A DNA stretch of 64,000 nt, taken from Desulforamulus ferrireducens (GTDB lineage Bacteria > Bacillota > Desulfotomaculia > Desulfotomaculales > Desulfotomaculaceae). The notes under the pieces were generated by a model that was not told the origin of the DNA, ran no database searches, and saw only the letters and a program-made list of their open reading frames with translations. This document shows positions 26,028-35,200 of the stretch, piece after piece. The stretch spans positions 1,674,001 to 1,738,000 of the forward strand of contig NZ_CP019698.1 in assembly GCF_002005145.1 (NCBI RefSeq), written 5' to 3'. Each line of letters starts with the position of its first letter. The first letter of the stretch is position 1. The position numbers were made by a program, and so were the translations under genes.

Positions 26028-27911
26028 ATGATGAATTGGTGGCAAGAACTGCAAAAGACATTTACAAATACCGATCGGGAAGGATTTGTGCTGCAAGAAA
26101 CCTCTGAGGAAAAGGCCGAGGCCCAGCAACAACAAAAAAGTGAGCCAAGTACTTCCCAGGAAAAAGAAAAAGCTGAGCAAGGGAAAAAACGTTCGCAGTT
26201 AAAGCGCCCTCAGAAAGTGGCTGGTAGAAAAAAAACTGAGCAGCAGGAAGACAAACCGCTAGGTGAGGATAAGGAAGCCCAGCAAGCTGGGCAAGATGCT
26301 CGCCAGGAACCCAGAGAGCAACCAGGACAGGATAAGGGAAAAATAAAAAAACCGCTCAAAGTGTATCAGGCCCAAAAAGATCAAGACCCCGATCTGGTTA
26401 GTCCTTACCTGGAACTAAATGAGCAGCGGTTAAAGGAACTCTACGATCTGCCCAATAACAAAGACTTTATCATACGGCACTTTACCATTGCCGTATCACC
26501 ACCGGTGAAAGCCTTTGCCTTTTTTATGGAGGGTATGAGTGATAAAACTTCTATAAACACCTATGTCTTACAACCCTTAATGCTATTTTCCAATTTTCAG
26601 CCCCATATAGAGGGTTATCTCATAGACCATATTGAAAAAAGAGTGCTCATTGGCAATCAGGTTAATGTGCACCAAAAATTTGAACAAATTGTAGCTGGTA
26701 TTAACTTTGGCTCCACCGCTGTTTTCGTGGATGGTTGTGAGCAAGCCCTGCTGGTGGATACCAAGGGTTGGGACCACCGCAGTGTCTCTATGCCCATTAA
26801 TGAAAAGGTTATTCGGGGTCCCCATGAATCTTTTACAGAAACACTGCGTACCAATACAGCCTTAATTAGGAAACATATTCGCTCGGCTAACTTAACCACT
26901 GAGATGCTGAAGCTGGGTAAAACAACCCACCGTGATGTGGCCATTATGTATTTAAGAGATGTGGTTAATCCGCAGCTATTAAAAGAAGTTAAGCGCAGAA
27001 TTGCATCAATAAAAGTGGAAGGCATCATGGAAAGCGGCATCTTGGAGCAAATGATTGAGGAGCGCCCCTGGAACATTGCCCCCCAAGTTATGGCCACTGA
27101 AAGGCCGGATCGGGTAGCCTTTTATATCGTGAAAGGTAAAGTGGCTATTCTCCTGGATGGCAGTCCCTATGCACTTTTGGTGCCTACCACCATGTTTGAT
27201 CAGATGCAAACCATGGAGGATTTTTACCTGCGGCCGCTCTACGGCACCTTTCTGCGGCTGATTAGGGGATTTGCCTTTTACATATCCTTCCTCACACCGG
27301 GATTTTATTTGGCCATTATATTATTTCATAAGGAAATGGTGCCCACGGATCTATTACTGGCCATTGCCGGTGCTCGGGAGAGGGTACCCTTTCCTAGTCT
27401 GGTGGAAGTAATTATTATGGAGGTATCCTTTGAACTTATTCGGGAGGCTGGCATCAGGGTACCGGGGGTGATGGGGAATACCATCGGCATTGTGGGGGCA
27501 CTGATTTTAGGGCAGGCCGCGGTACAGGCCAATATCGTCAGTCCTATCTTAGTTATTGTGGTGGCGGTAACCGGTTTAGCCTCCTTTGCGGTACCCTATT
27601 ACTCACTGCAGTTTTCTTTACGCATTATGCGTTTTGCTTATATTTTTCTAGGTGCAGCACTTGGTTTTGTCGGTATTATCTTTGGTCTGTTCGTACAGAT
27701 GCATATGATGGCTGCCCTGAAATCCTTTGGTGTACCTTATTTAGCTCCCATGGCACCTACCACCAAATCTGTAGGTGATGTAGTACTGCGTCGACCAGCC
27801 TACTCCTGGGAAAAAAGACCTGATTATCTAAATACCCAGCAGGAGAAGCTGCAGCCCAATATTGCCCGAGGCTGGATAAAAGAATCCACCAAAAGGAAGA
27901 GAAAGCCTTGA
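26028..27911 (+). CDS. gerA: Spore germination receptor subunit A (GerA family)
   Basis: A subunit of a nutrient germinant receptor of the spore inner membrane. The N-terminal 120 residues are low-complexity and highly charged (many Lys, Glu, Gln), followed by the soluble GerA domain (FIIRHFTIAVSPPVKAFAFF) and four to five membrane segments in the C-terminal 230 residues, ending in a short basic tail. It has 627 residues, at the long end for the family because of the charged N-terminus. ATG 26028 has only a weak ribosome site (GGTGATG). It overlaps gerB by 4 bp. It is first in a gerA-gerB-gerC operon. Confidence 0.92.
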   Translation: MMNWWQELQKTFTNTDREGFVLQETSEEKAEAQQQQKSEPSTSQEKEKAEQGKKRSQLKRPQKVAGRKKTEQQEDKPLGEDKEAQQAGQDARQEPREQPGQDKGKIKKPLKVYQAQKDQDPDLVSPYLELNEQRLKELYDLPNNKDFIIRHFTIAVSPPVKAFAFFMEGMSDKTSINTYVLQPLMLFSNFQPHIEGYLIDHIEKRVLIGNQVNVHQKFEQIVAGINFGSTAVFVDGCEQALLVDTKGWDHRSVSMPINEKVIRGPHESFTETLRTNTALIRKHIRSANLTTEMLKLGKTTHRDVAIMYLRDVVNPQLLKEVKRRIASIKVEGIMESGILEQMIEERPWNIAPQVMATERPDRVAFYIVKGKVAILLDGSPYALLVPTTMFDQMQTMEDFYLRPLYGTFLRLIRGFAFYISFLTPGFYLAIILFHKEMVPTDLLLAIAGARERVPFPSLVEVIIMEVSFELIREAGIRVPGVMGNTIGIVGALILGQAAVQANIVSPILVIVVAVTGLASFAVPYYSLQFSLRIMRFAYIFLGAALGFVGIIFGLFVQMHMMAALKSFGVPYLAPMAPTTKSVGDVVLRRPAYSWEKRPDYLNTQQEKLQPNIARGWIKESTKRKRKP

Positions 27912-29023
27912 TCAGAGAAGGAAAGATTGGTTTTACCGAGGGTTTTGCCTTAATTTTCATATCTTATATATCCAAAATTTTTCTCGTAGAACCTAGCTTA
28001 CAAATAGAAACGGCCAAAAATATGGCTTGGTTGCTAGTGCTGTTTGGCGTGCTCCTAACACTGGTTGAATTCTGGATCATAGTATCATTAATGAAGCGAC
28101 ATAAGAATTCTACTATTATTGAAACCAGTGAAGAGTTGCTGGGGCCATATCTGGGCATTCTGTGCAGCCTATCCTTTGGCCTTTTCTTTATTGTTGAGGA
28201 AGCCATTCTCATTAGGAGATATGCCGAGACACTAATCATGGCATCTCTGCCAGAAACACCCATTAGTGTAGTTATGGTTATACTCACCCTGGCGGCGGTG
28301 ATTAGCTGCTATTATGGCATAGAAGCCATGGCCAGAGTATCGAGGATTTCCCTTACTTTTATTCTTCTTGGTATTGTTGTTTTGTTTGTGGCGGTAACGG
28401 GTTACATTCACATGACTAATTTTTACCCCCTTTGGAGTGTTGAACTTGTCAAACCGTTAGTGGAATATCTGCCAAGGTTTATTATTTTTAGTGAAGGCCT
28501 ATTGGCTGTGGTGCTTTTCCAAACCTTTGGTAGTTGGCAAAACTGTCGTTCGGCAGGCCTGCTGGCCATCGCTTGTGGTGGCTTTATTCGCTTATCCTTG
28601 GTAGTCTTATTAATTCTTACCTTTGGTGTGGAAATAGCCACCGAAAAATCGTTACCCTTTTTCAATCTTAGCCGCCTGGTTAGCTTAGGAAGCTTTTTCC
28701 AACGGGCGGAATCGGTATTCCTCCTAACCTGGGCTATGGTGGGTTTTCTCAAATTAGCTTTGAATATGTATGCGGCAACGGTTATCTTAGCCCGTATCTT
28801 TCGTCTGCCGGATTATCGTCCCCTCATTTGGGTAGTGAGTCTGCTGTGTTTTAGTTTAAGTATTATCCCCAAGGATTTATCAGCAGTGATCGCCTTGGAT
28901 GTGGGCTTTTTTAAAATCTGGGGAATAGTGCCCACCATCATTTTGCCTATCTTACTGTTACTGGTGTCACTAATACGTAAACCCGGTAAGAAGAAAGAAC
29001 TAGAACCAGAACCAGTAAAATAG
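27908..29023 (+). CDS. gerB: Spore germination receptor subunit B (GerB family)
   Basis: Integral membrane subunit of the germinant receptor, of the amino-acid/polyamine permease superfamily, with about ten hydrophobic segments over 371 residues. It begins with EGKIGFTEGFALIF, typical of the GerB/Spore_permease family. TTG 27908 overlaps the gerA stop. GerB is thought to bind the germinant, often an amino acid. Confidence 0.92.
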   Translation: MIREGKIGFTEGFALIFISYISKIFLVEPSLQIETAKNMAWLLVLFGVLLTLVEFWIIVSLMKRHKNSTIIETSEELLGPYLGILCSLSFGLFFIVEEAILIRRYAETLIMASLPETPISVVMVILTLAAVISCYYGIEAMARVSRISLTFILLGIVVLFVAVTGYIHMTNFYPLWSVELVKPLVEYLPRFIIFSEGLLAVVLFQTFGSWQNCRSAGLLAIACGGFIRLSLVVLLILTFGVEIATEKSLPFFNLSRLVSLGSFFQRAESVFLLTWAMVGFLKLALNMYAATVILARIFRLPDYRPLIWVVSLLCFSLSIIPKDLSAVIALDVGFFKIWGIVPTIILPILLLLVSLIRKPGKKKELEPEPVK

Positions 29024-29053
29024 TAAATCCAACAGCTCAAGAGGTGAGTAGAC

Positions 29054-30331
29054 TTGAACATAACCACTCTAATCAGACGCTGGGTCACAGTTGGTTGCCT
29101 GATTCTACTGGTCATCCTTAGTACCGGCTGTATGGGAGCCAGGGAAACCGACCAGGTGGCCTATGTTTTGGCTGTTGGCTGGGATAAACTGGATGATGGA
29201 CAAATAGAGGTAACACTAGTCATAGCCAATACCTTAGCCTTTGCCAGTACAGGTGGTGGCGGTGGTCAGGAAGCTCAACCATATATCATCAACAGTGTTA
29301 AAGCCATTTCTCCCTGGGAAAGCAGAAATCTATTCAGCAGCTTCGGTAGCCGCCAACTGTCCTTCATGCATACCAAAGCCTATATCATTGGTGAGGCGGC
29401 AGCCAGAGATGGTATAAGCAAATTCCTTAACGGAATTTTTCGTTACCGGGAGGACCGAGAAAACAGTTCCATTTTCATCTGTAAGGGTAAGGCCAAAGAA
29501 TTTTTAATGAATAACAAGCCGGTACTGGAGGCATCTCCGGCAAAGCAATTTGAATTATTAGAGGTTACCTCCGAAACCACAGGTCTCTTTCCGGTCACCA
29601 CCTTGCATGATTTTTACAATATCTTGAAGAACCTGCACAGTGCTCCAACCACAGGTTTGGTGGGGATACTAGATGCGAATAAAGATAAAGAAGAACAACT
29701 ATTGGAACAGGAAGAGGCCAATCCTTTAGCAGAACCCTTTTATGCCGGGGCATTACCCAGGAGCCATGGAAATAAAGCGGAGTTTGTAGGTACAGCGATA
29801 TTTAATGATGACAAAATGGTGGGCATACTAAACGCCGGGGAAAGCCGGATTATGTTATTGCTACAGGGCAAATTTAACTCCGGCACCTTTAATTTAAGCG
29901 ATCCAAAACATCAGGAAAACTATATTTCCTTAGGTTTAAGACAGGCAAAAAAACCTGAAATCTCCTTCAAGCAGGATGATGAGGGACTAAAGATCCAAAT
30001 AACAGTGTTTTTGGAAGGTAATATACTGGTCATTGAAAGTGGTGAAAACTACGAAGAACCTAAATTAAAAAGATGGCTTGAGCAGTATTTTAGTAAGGAG
30101 ATAGAAAAGCTAGCCCAGCAATTAATTGCCAAAACTAAGGAAAAGGATTATGGAGATATATTTAATCTTGACCGCTATTACCGTAAGGAGGTAACTTGCT
30201 GGAATGAATGGGAACAATTAAATTGGAGACAAATTTATAACGATGCTGAGATAACTGTTACTTGTAAAACCAATATCCGCCGACCGGGGTTAATGAGAAA
30301 AACAGAAAGAATCTTAAAGGAGCAACCTTAG
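29054..30331 (+). CDS. gerC: Spore germination receptor subunit C (GerC lipoprotein)
   Basis: Lipoprotein subunit of the germinant receptor. The N-terminus has a hydrophobic core ending in the lipobox LSTGC, followed by GARETDQVAYVLAVGWDK, the usual start of mature GerC. The C-terminal part includes the family block EQLNWRQIYNDAEITVT. It has 425 residues. TTG 29054 follows AAGAGGTGAGTAGAC. It is directly followed by a 56-residue membrane protein that may be a fourth subunit. Confidence 0.91.
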   Translation: MNITTLIRRWVTVGCLILLVILSTGCMGARETDQVAYVLAVGWDKLDDGQIEVTLVIANTLAFASTGGGGGQEAQPYIINSVKAISPWESRNLFSSFGSRQLSFMHTKAYIIGEAAARDGISKFLNGIFRYREDRENSSIFICKGKAKEFLMNNKPVLEASPAKQFELLEVTSETTGLFPVTTLHDFYNILKNLHSAPTTGLVGILDANKDKEEQLLEQEEANPLAEPFYAGALPRSHGNKAEFVGTAIFNDDKMVGILNAGESRIMLLLQGKFNSGTFNLSDPKHQENYISLGLRQAKKPEISFKQDDEGLKIQITVFLEGNILVIESGENYEEPKLKRWLEQYFSKEIEKLAQQLIAKTKEKDYGDIFNLDRYYRKEVTCWNEWEQLNWRQIYNDAEITVTCKTNIRRPGLMRKTERILKEQP

Positions 30332-30502
30332 ATGAACTATCTTCTTGCGTTAGTTCCGCTGGCCGTTGGCTTTTACACTACCTCCTTTGTGGTATGGCTT
30401 TGGGGACAAAAGAACAAGAGGGGGGCTATTGGTACTATGCTGTTGAACCTTCTCACCATGGCCGTAACTTTCTATGCGATTTTCTTCCGGGAAGGGTTTT
30501 AA
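30332..30502 (+). CDS. Small two-helix membrane protein, candidate GerD-type receptor subunit
   Basis: A 56-residue ORF starting ATG 30332 one base after the gerC stop, behind AAAGGAGCAACCTTAG. It begins MNYLLALVPLAVGFYTT and has two predicted membrane segments separated by a basic turn (GQKNKRG), ending FFREGF. Small two-helix D subunits are known in some Bacillus ger operons, where they modulate receptor function. Position and topology fit that role, though no sequence motif proves it. Coupling to gerC and codon use support a real gene. Confidence 0.68.
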   Translation: MNYLLALVPLAVGFYTTSFVVWLWGQKNKRGAIGTMLLNLLTMAVTFYAIFFREGF

Positions 30503-30569
30503 GTGAAGGATTATATACAGCTTATGCAGAATAATACACTTTTGGTAAAAGAATGTAGGATGTGATGCC

Positions 30570-32036
30570 ATGGATATAAAGGTGCAGCCCAAGCCTTGGG
30601 ACAGAGCAGAAAGCTTGGCCCTGGCGCTGGAGAAGACCTTTACCGAGGAATGGGGCGGACCAAAAAGTGCCTTGGCTTTGGCTTATCTCAGGGATACTGT
30701 CATTCCGGAATTGGTTTTTTGCTTAATTACCAATTGGCATTTTTTAGATAACCAAACCTTTCGCCAAATCCTGACAGCTAAATTAAATACCCAGTTTGCC
30801 TATCCTCCTGTCTTTGCCGAGGGTTTAGCCGGGGATGTGCTAATGGCTGCCAAGTCTGTGCTCGGGGTTAGTCCCCTGGCTAATAACCACCCCTGGCAAC
30901 CCTGGGAAATAATCCTGCGTATGTTTACCATTGGTTACCGTTTACCGGAAATTGCGCAAAAAACCGGCTACCCCGAAACTTACCTGGATATTTTTAAGAA
31001 AATATACCAGCAATTGCAGGCTGTCACCCAAGACTTGGGACAGGCTAGCGAAGAAGTGGTGCTGGCTCATCGGGATTTAGCCGGTTCGGACATTCAAATG
31101 CTTCGCTTTATGTTGGATTTTCGTGCTCGTTTTGAGGTATTTCACAATTATTTCGAGCGGTTACAAGCGGAGCAAATTATTATGGAATTAGGCTTGGAAA
31201 TAGATCCCGACAACCTCATCCGCCTCTTTGAGGGTCTCTTTGAAATTGAGAAACAAGTTACCGTCGCCCGTTTGGCAGATATTCTTAAAGGGGCTAAGTC
31301 TGCCTGGTTAACTGGTGAAAATTATTTTACGAAAACCCGGGGTTATGGGCTATTAGCCCACTGGCCGAAAAAACAAATAGTACTCCTGCTGGAGCATTTA
31401 CTGGCGGCAAATCTAATTATCAGTGATGCTAACCATGATCATGTCTTGAGCCTTTCCGAAAAAGCGGCCCGTCTGATAGTACCACTGGTGGTACCAAGGC
31501 TGGCCGATGAAGTACAAAATACCCTGCGCAGCAAAGCCCGTGATAAAATTTCACGCAGTACGGCAGTACTGCAGGGTAAAAATCCGGAAATTGCGGTGCA
31601 TGTCATCCGAGAATTAGTTCGCCGGGGTGATGCAGGGGTAGTGATGTGTTTTAAAGCTTTGCAGCGAAGGGTGTCCAAAAAGGTCTTCCTACAAATTGTT
31701 TGGGCCTGTGGTCAATTAGGGGGGAAGGATGCCATTAGTCTGTTAAGCAAAGCTATTTTGGATCGAGACAGTCTGGTTAGGGTGCGGGCTTGCCAAGCCA
31801 TGGGGCACATGGCTGACCAATCCTTTTATTTTGCCTTAATTAATGCCTTAGAGGACCCGGTAGCTTTGGTACGGGAACAAGCAGCCAGGTCACTGGCTAA
31901 ATTAAAAATGCCCAGTGCCTTAAAGCATTTGGAGCAGTTAATTAACAAAATAGGTGAGGATCCTCAGGTACAGCGGGCAGCCAGGGAAACCAAAGCTCTC
32001 CTACTAAAGGAAAAGGAGCAAAAGGAACAGGAATAG
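30570..32036 (+). CDS. HEAT-repeat protein of unknown function
   Basis: A 488-residue soluble, helical protein. The first 330 residues show no recognised domain and are Leu-rich. The C-terminal 130 residues hold HEAT-like repeats (DAISLLSKAILDRDSLVRVR, then FALINALEDPVALVREQAA), a scaffold for protein or nucleic-acid contacts. ATG 30570 follows GGATGTGATGCC. It lies after the ger genes on the same strand, 67 bp away, so cotranscription in the forespore is possible but unproven. Confidence 0.75.
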   Translation: MDIKVQPKPWDRAESLALALEKTFTEEWGGPKSALALAYLRDTVIPELVFCLITNWHFLDNQTFRQILTAKLNTQFAYPPVFAEGLAGDVLMAAKSVLGVSPLANNHPWQPWEIILRMFTIGYRLPEIAQKTGYPETYLDIFKKIYQQLQAVTQDLGQASEEVVLAHRDLAGSDIQMLRFMLDFRARFEVFHNYFERLQAEQIIMELGLEIDPDNLIRLFEGLFEIEKQVTVARLADILKGAKSAWLTGENYFTKTRGYGLLAHWPKKQIVLLLEHLLAANLIISDANHDHVLSLSEKAARLIVPLVVPRLADEVQNTLRSKARDKISRSTAVLQGKNPEIAVHVIRELVRRGDAGVVMCFKALQRRVSKKVFLQIVWACGQLGGKDAISLLSKAILDRDSLVRVRACQAMGHMADQSFYFALINALEDPVALVREQAARSLAKLKMPSALKHLEQLINKIGEDPQVQRAARETKALLLKEKEQKEQE

Positions 32037-32132
32037 GCATGAAGAAAAACTTAAATTTTTTCTACTTGCCGAAAATTCTGCTAAATGAGATAATATATAA
32101 TGTGTTGTCATTAGGAATTTGGAGGTGCTCTA

Positions 32133-33053
32133 GTGCAAGAAAAAGAACTGGTGATTATTGGTGGGGGACCGGCTGGTTATACTGCTGGTCTTTATGCAGC
32201 CAGGGCAGATATAGATGCAGTGTTAATTGAAAGAGGGATGCCCGGTGGTCAGGCTGCTGCCACAGAGTGGATTGAAAATTATCCTGGTTTTCCCGGTGGT
32301 ATAGGCGGTATTGATTTAGCCTTAAAGATGGACGAACAGGCTCGTTCCTTTGGCCTTACCGTTATCAATGATAATGTTGAAGCGGTTGAGAAACAAGGTC
32401 GGGAATTTATAGTTAAGACCAGTCAAACTGTTTTTAAAACCAAAACCGTTATTTTGGCCACAGGTTCTAAACCCAGTTTTCTGGGAGTTGAGGGTGAACA
32501 AAAGTTTCATGGCCGGGGTGTTTCCTATTGTGCAACCTGTGACGGTGCCTTTTTCAGAGATAGAACCGTAGCAGTGGTGGGTGGTGGCGATGCCGCTGTG
32601 GAAGAAGCCCTATTTCTCACCAAGTTTGCTGCCAAGGTATATATCATTCATCGCCGGGATGAACTGCGGGCAGCTAAGGTCATTCAAAAGCGTGCCATGG
32701 CCAATGAAAAGATTGAATTTCTCTGGAATTCTGTGGTAGAGAAGGTTGTGGGGGAAGATAAGGTAGAAGCTGTAACCCTCAAAGATGTTCGTACAGGAGA
32801 ACTAAAGGATATTCCCGTTGATGGCGTATTTGTTTACGTGGGGACCAGAGCTAATTCTGAGTTAATTAAAGATTTGGTGGAAACCGATGCCCGGGGCTAT
32901 GTCTTAGCCAACAATAAAATGCAAACCCGTGTACCTGGTCTGTATGTAGCCGGAGATATTTGCCAAAAGCCCCTGCGCCAGGTTGTAACTGCCGTAGCAG
33001 ACGGCGCGGTGGCTGCCATGGAAGTGGAAAAATATTTGGCATCTTGGGAATAA
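32133..33053 (+). CDS. trxB: Thioredoxin reductase
   Basis: FAD- and pyridine-nucleotide-dependent reductase of thioredoxin. The FAD motif is IIGGGPAGYTAGLYAARA, the redox-active disulfide is CATC in SYCATCDGAFF, the NADPH motif is VVGGGDAAVEEALFL, and the C-terminal FAD motif is GLYVAGDICQKPLRQVVTA. At 306 residues it is a standard low-molecular-weight type. GTG 32133 follows GGAGGTGCTCTA. A more divergent paralogue lies at 61892. Confidence 0.93.
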   Translation: MQEKELVIIGGGPAGYTAGLYAARADIDAVLIERGMPGGQAAATEWIENYPGFPGGIGGIDLALKMDEQARSFGLTVINDNVEAVEKQGREFIVKTSQTVFKTKTVILATGSKPSFLGVEGEQKFHGRGVSYCATCDGAFFRDRTVAVVGGGDAAVEEALFLTKFAAKVYIIHRRDELRAAKVIQKRAMANEKIEFLWNSVVEKVVGEDKVEAVTLKDVRTGELKDIPVDGVFVYVGTRANSELIKDLVETDARGYVLANNKMQTRVPGLYVAGDICQKPLRQVVTAVADGAVAAMEVEKYLASWE

Positions 33054-33082
33054 CCACCAGCCTTATGCTAGCAAGAAAAAAT

Positions 33083-33144
33083 GCTGTATCTATGGTTAGA
33101 TACAGCGAGAAAGGGAGAGGAGATTAGGTTGATAATTCAACCTA
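33083..33144. other. Two hairpins in the trxB downstream region
   Basis: GCTGTATCTA (33083-33092) pairs with TAGATACAGC (33097-33106), and TAGGTTGA (33125-33132) pairs with TCAACCTA (33137-33144). Neither has a T-run; an A-run precedes the first. They could be the trxB transcript end or a structured leader of the next operon. I see no known riboswitch consensus in 33061-33192. Confidence 0.4.
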
Positions 33145-33192
33145 CCCTGGTAGTATATCCAAAGAAGTAAAAATTATAGATTTTTTTATATC

Positions 33193-33226
33193 TGGGAGTG
33201 TGGTATTTTGCTACACTCCCATTTTT
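33193..33226 (+). terminator. Rho-independent terminator
   Basis: TGGGAGTGT (33193-33201) pairs with ACACTCCCA (33213-33221), followed by TTTTT. It ends transcription from the trxB side and sits upstream of the promoter at 33279. Confidence 0.88.
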
Positions 33227-33278
33227 GTTGTCAGCAAAGGGGAGCATTTAAAGCCTTTGGTCTACGTCAATAGGGGAC

Positions 33279-33307
33279 TTGTCTCCCGAATATATGTTCG
33301 CTATAAT
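33279..33307 (+). promoter_or_regulatory. Sigma-A-type promoter of the ATPase operon
   Basis: TTGTCT, a 17-bp spacer and a perfect TATAAT. It lies between the terminator and the ATPase start at 33344, leaving a leader of about 30 nt. Confidence 0.65.
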
Positions 33308-33343
33308 GTAATACAAACACATGTTCTGGAAGGAGTGATGATA

Positions 33344-35200
33344 TTGACAACCCTTGGCTGGCACAAAATCTTACAAATTGAGGTAGTGGGAGGCTTTCTG
33401 GATGGTGAAGTAATTAAATTTAACCCTTATCTTAACTGTTTAGTAGGGGGGAAGGGTGCTGGAAAAACCACCATCATTGAACTAATTCGCTATGCCCTTG
33501 ATGCCTACCCGGAGGACCTTCAACTGCGCAAGAGACTAGAAGGACACGCCACAGGTGTTTTAGCGGGAGGTAAGGTCAAACTACTGGTGGAAACATCCAC
33601 CGGTCAACAATATACCATCCAGAGGACGGTGGGGAATGCAGCCCCCCGTATCCTGGATGGGCAGGGTAACCCGGTAACAATTCAACTGGCCCAGGGATTA
33701 AATTTTGGTGTTGTCATTATCGGTCTTAAGGAACTGGTTACCATGGCCGAGTCCTCAGCCGCCCAGTTGGCTCTCCTGGACGGCAGATATCCCACCCTTA
33801 CCCTGTTAAAAGCTGAAATTAATCAATGTACCAGGGAACTGCAAAGCAATAGAGAGGAATTAAGCAAAATCATTACCGAGGCCCAAGAATTAGCCGCACG
33901 TGTAGAAGTTTTGCCGGAAATACAGGAAAGACTGGCAACCCTGGCCAGCAAAGAGCTGGATGCCTTATTACATCGACAGCGGACCCGAGAAAAGGAAAAG
34001 CTAATGCTGGAAGAGCTGCTTAGAACAGTTAAAGTAAATTTACAACACCATCAGCGACTTTTATCCACCCCACTACAGTTGGGGGAAACAGCAGAATACT
34101 CCCACCAAGACCTGTTGGAGGAAGCCTTTGGTCTTTATCGAGCTACCTTGAACCAGGTGGCAGCTTTAACCCACCAAGCAGTTGCCCACTGGCAAGAAAC
34201 TCTGGTGGATTTACAGCAAATGGCTAACGAATTGGCAGAGAGACACCGCTGTGAGGAAGCCATTGATGATGAAATGCAAGCCCGTTTACCCGGCAAAGGG
34301 CTTCAGGAGGCATTACAACAGCGGGCCCAGTTGACCGCAAAGATGTTGGAGTTAGAAAGGTTAATGTCTGTCCTTAATCACAAGGAACAGCAACGGGCGG
34401 AATTGGCGGCACAAAGAAGGCTAATACAGGAACGCTTGCAAAGCTTACGGCAAAAGCTCTTTGAGCAAAGGCAGAAATCCGCCGAGGAGCTAACTAAGCA
34501 AGTGACGGAAATTCAAATCAAAATAATTCCCGCAGGAAATTTGCAAGCCTACCGTAATTTTTTGCAGGGGATACTCATGGGTTCTAATATGCACTACCGG
34601 GCTGCGGTGGAGAAAATTACCAAATACCTTAGCCCTAAGGAATTGGTGCAAATTATACAAGATATGGATCAGAGCTATTTTGAACAATGCACCGGTCTGG
34701 ATCAGGAAAAGGCACGCAAAATTCTCTACCGCTTAAGTTGCTTGACACCTGGGGAACTGTTAAGCTTAGAGGATGTCGAAGTGGAAGATTTGGTGGAAAT
34801 TCGCTTAAGGGATGGCCAGGAATACAAACCCACCTGGCAGCTTTCGGAAGGTCAAAAATGTACAGCCATCCTACCACTGTTATTATTGGAGGACAGCAGA
34901 CCGCTGCTAATTGATGAGCCGGAAGTACACCTGGACAACTCCTATATTTTTGAAACAGTTGTTCCTGCTTTAAAAAAGGTTAAGCTTGGCCGCCAGCTTA
35001 TCTTTGCCACCCATAATCCCAATATTCCTGTGAACGGTGAAGCGGAAAACATTCTGGTACTAAGCTCCAACGGTCAACACGGCAGGGTGGCTGTACAAGG
35101 GGATTTGACCAACTACCGGGTTAAGGATGCAGTGAAATGGCTGCTGGAGGGAGGAGACGCAGCCTTAAGAGAGCGGGTGGCCAAGTATGGAGATAAATAG
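33344..35200 (+). CDS. SMC/RecF-like AAA ATPase with coiled coil
   Basis: ATPase of the ABC/SMC-RecF class with 618 residues. Walker A is VGGKGAGKTTIIE near the N-terminus; a central region of about 300 residues, rich in Glu, Gln and Leu, is probably coiled coil; the C-terminal head carries a signature-like LSEGQK and Walker B PLLIDEPEVHLDN, then an H-loop in IFATHNPNIPV. No nuclease or TOPRIM domain is visible. The open frame reaches back to 33200 through the terminator, so TTG 33344, 8 nt after AAGGAG, is taken as start. It overlaps the winged-helix gene by 14 bp. It could act in DNA repair, defence or chromosome regulation; the function is unknown. Confidence 0.82.
   Translation: MTTLGWHKILQIEVVGGFLDGEVIKFNPYLNCLVGGKGAGKTTIIELIRYALDAYPEDLQLRKRLEGHATGVLAGGKVKLLVETSTGQQYTIQRTVGNAAPRILDGQGNPVTIQLAQGLNFGVVIIGLKELVTMAESSAAQLALLDGRYPTLTLLKAEINQCTRELQSNREELSKIITEAQELAARVEVLPEIQERLATLASKELDALLHRQRTREKEKLMLEELLRTVKVNLQHHQRLLSTPLQLGETAEYSHQDLLEEAFGLYRATLNQVAALTHQAVAHWQETLVDLQQMANELAERHRCEEAIDDEMQARLPGKGLQEALQQRAQLTAKMLELERLMSVLNHKEQQRAELAAQRRLIQERLQSLRQKLFEQRQKSAEELTKQVTEIQIKIIPAGNLQAYRNFLQGILMGSNMHYRAAVEKITKYLSPKELVQIIQDMDQSYFEQCTGLDQEKARKILYRLSCLTPGELLSLEDVEVEDLVEIRLRDGQEYKPTWQLSEGQKCTAILPLLLLEDSRPLLIDEPEVHLDNSYIFETVVPALKKVKLGRQLIFATHNPNIPVNGEAENILVLSSNGQHGRVAVQGDLTNYRVKDAVKWLLEGGDAALRERVAKYGDK

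Noticed and set aside
33061-33192. T-box or known riboswitch
   Set aside because: No T-box GGTGG motif or other riboswitch core that I know could be found; only two plain hairpins.
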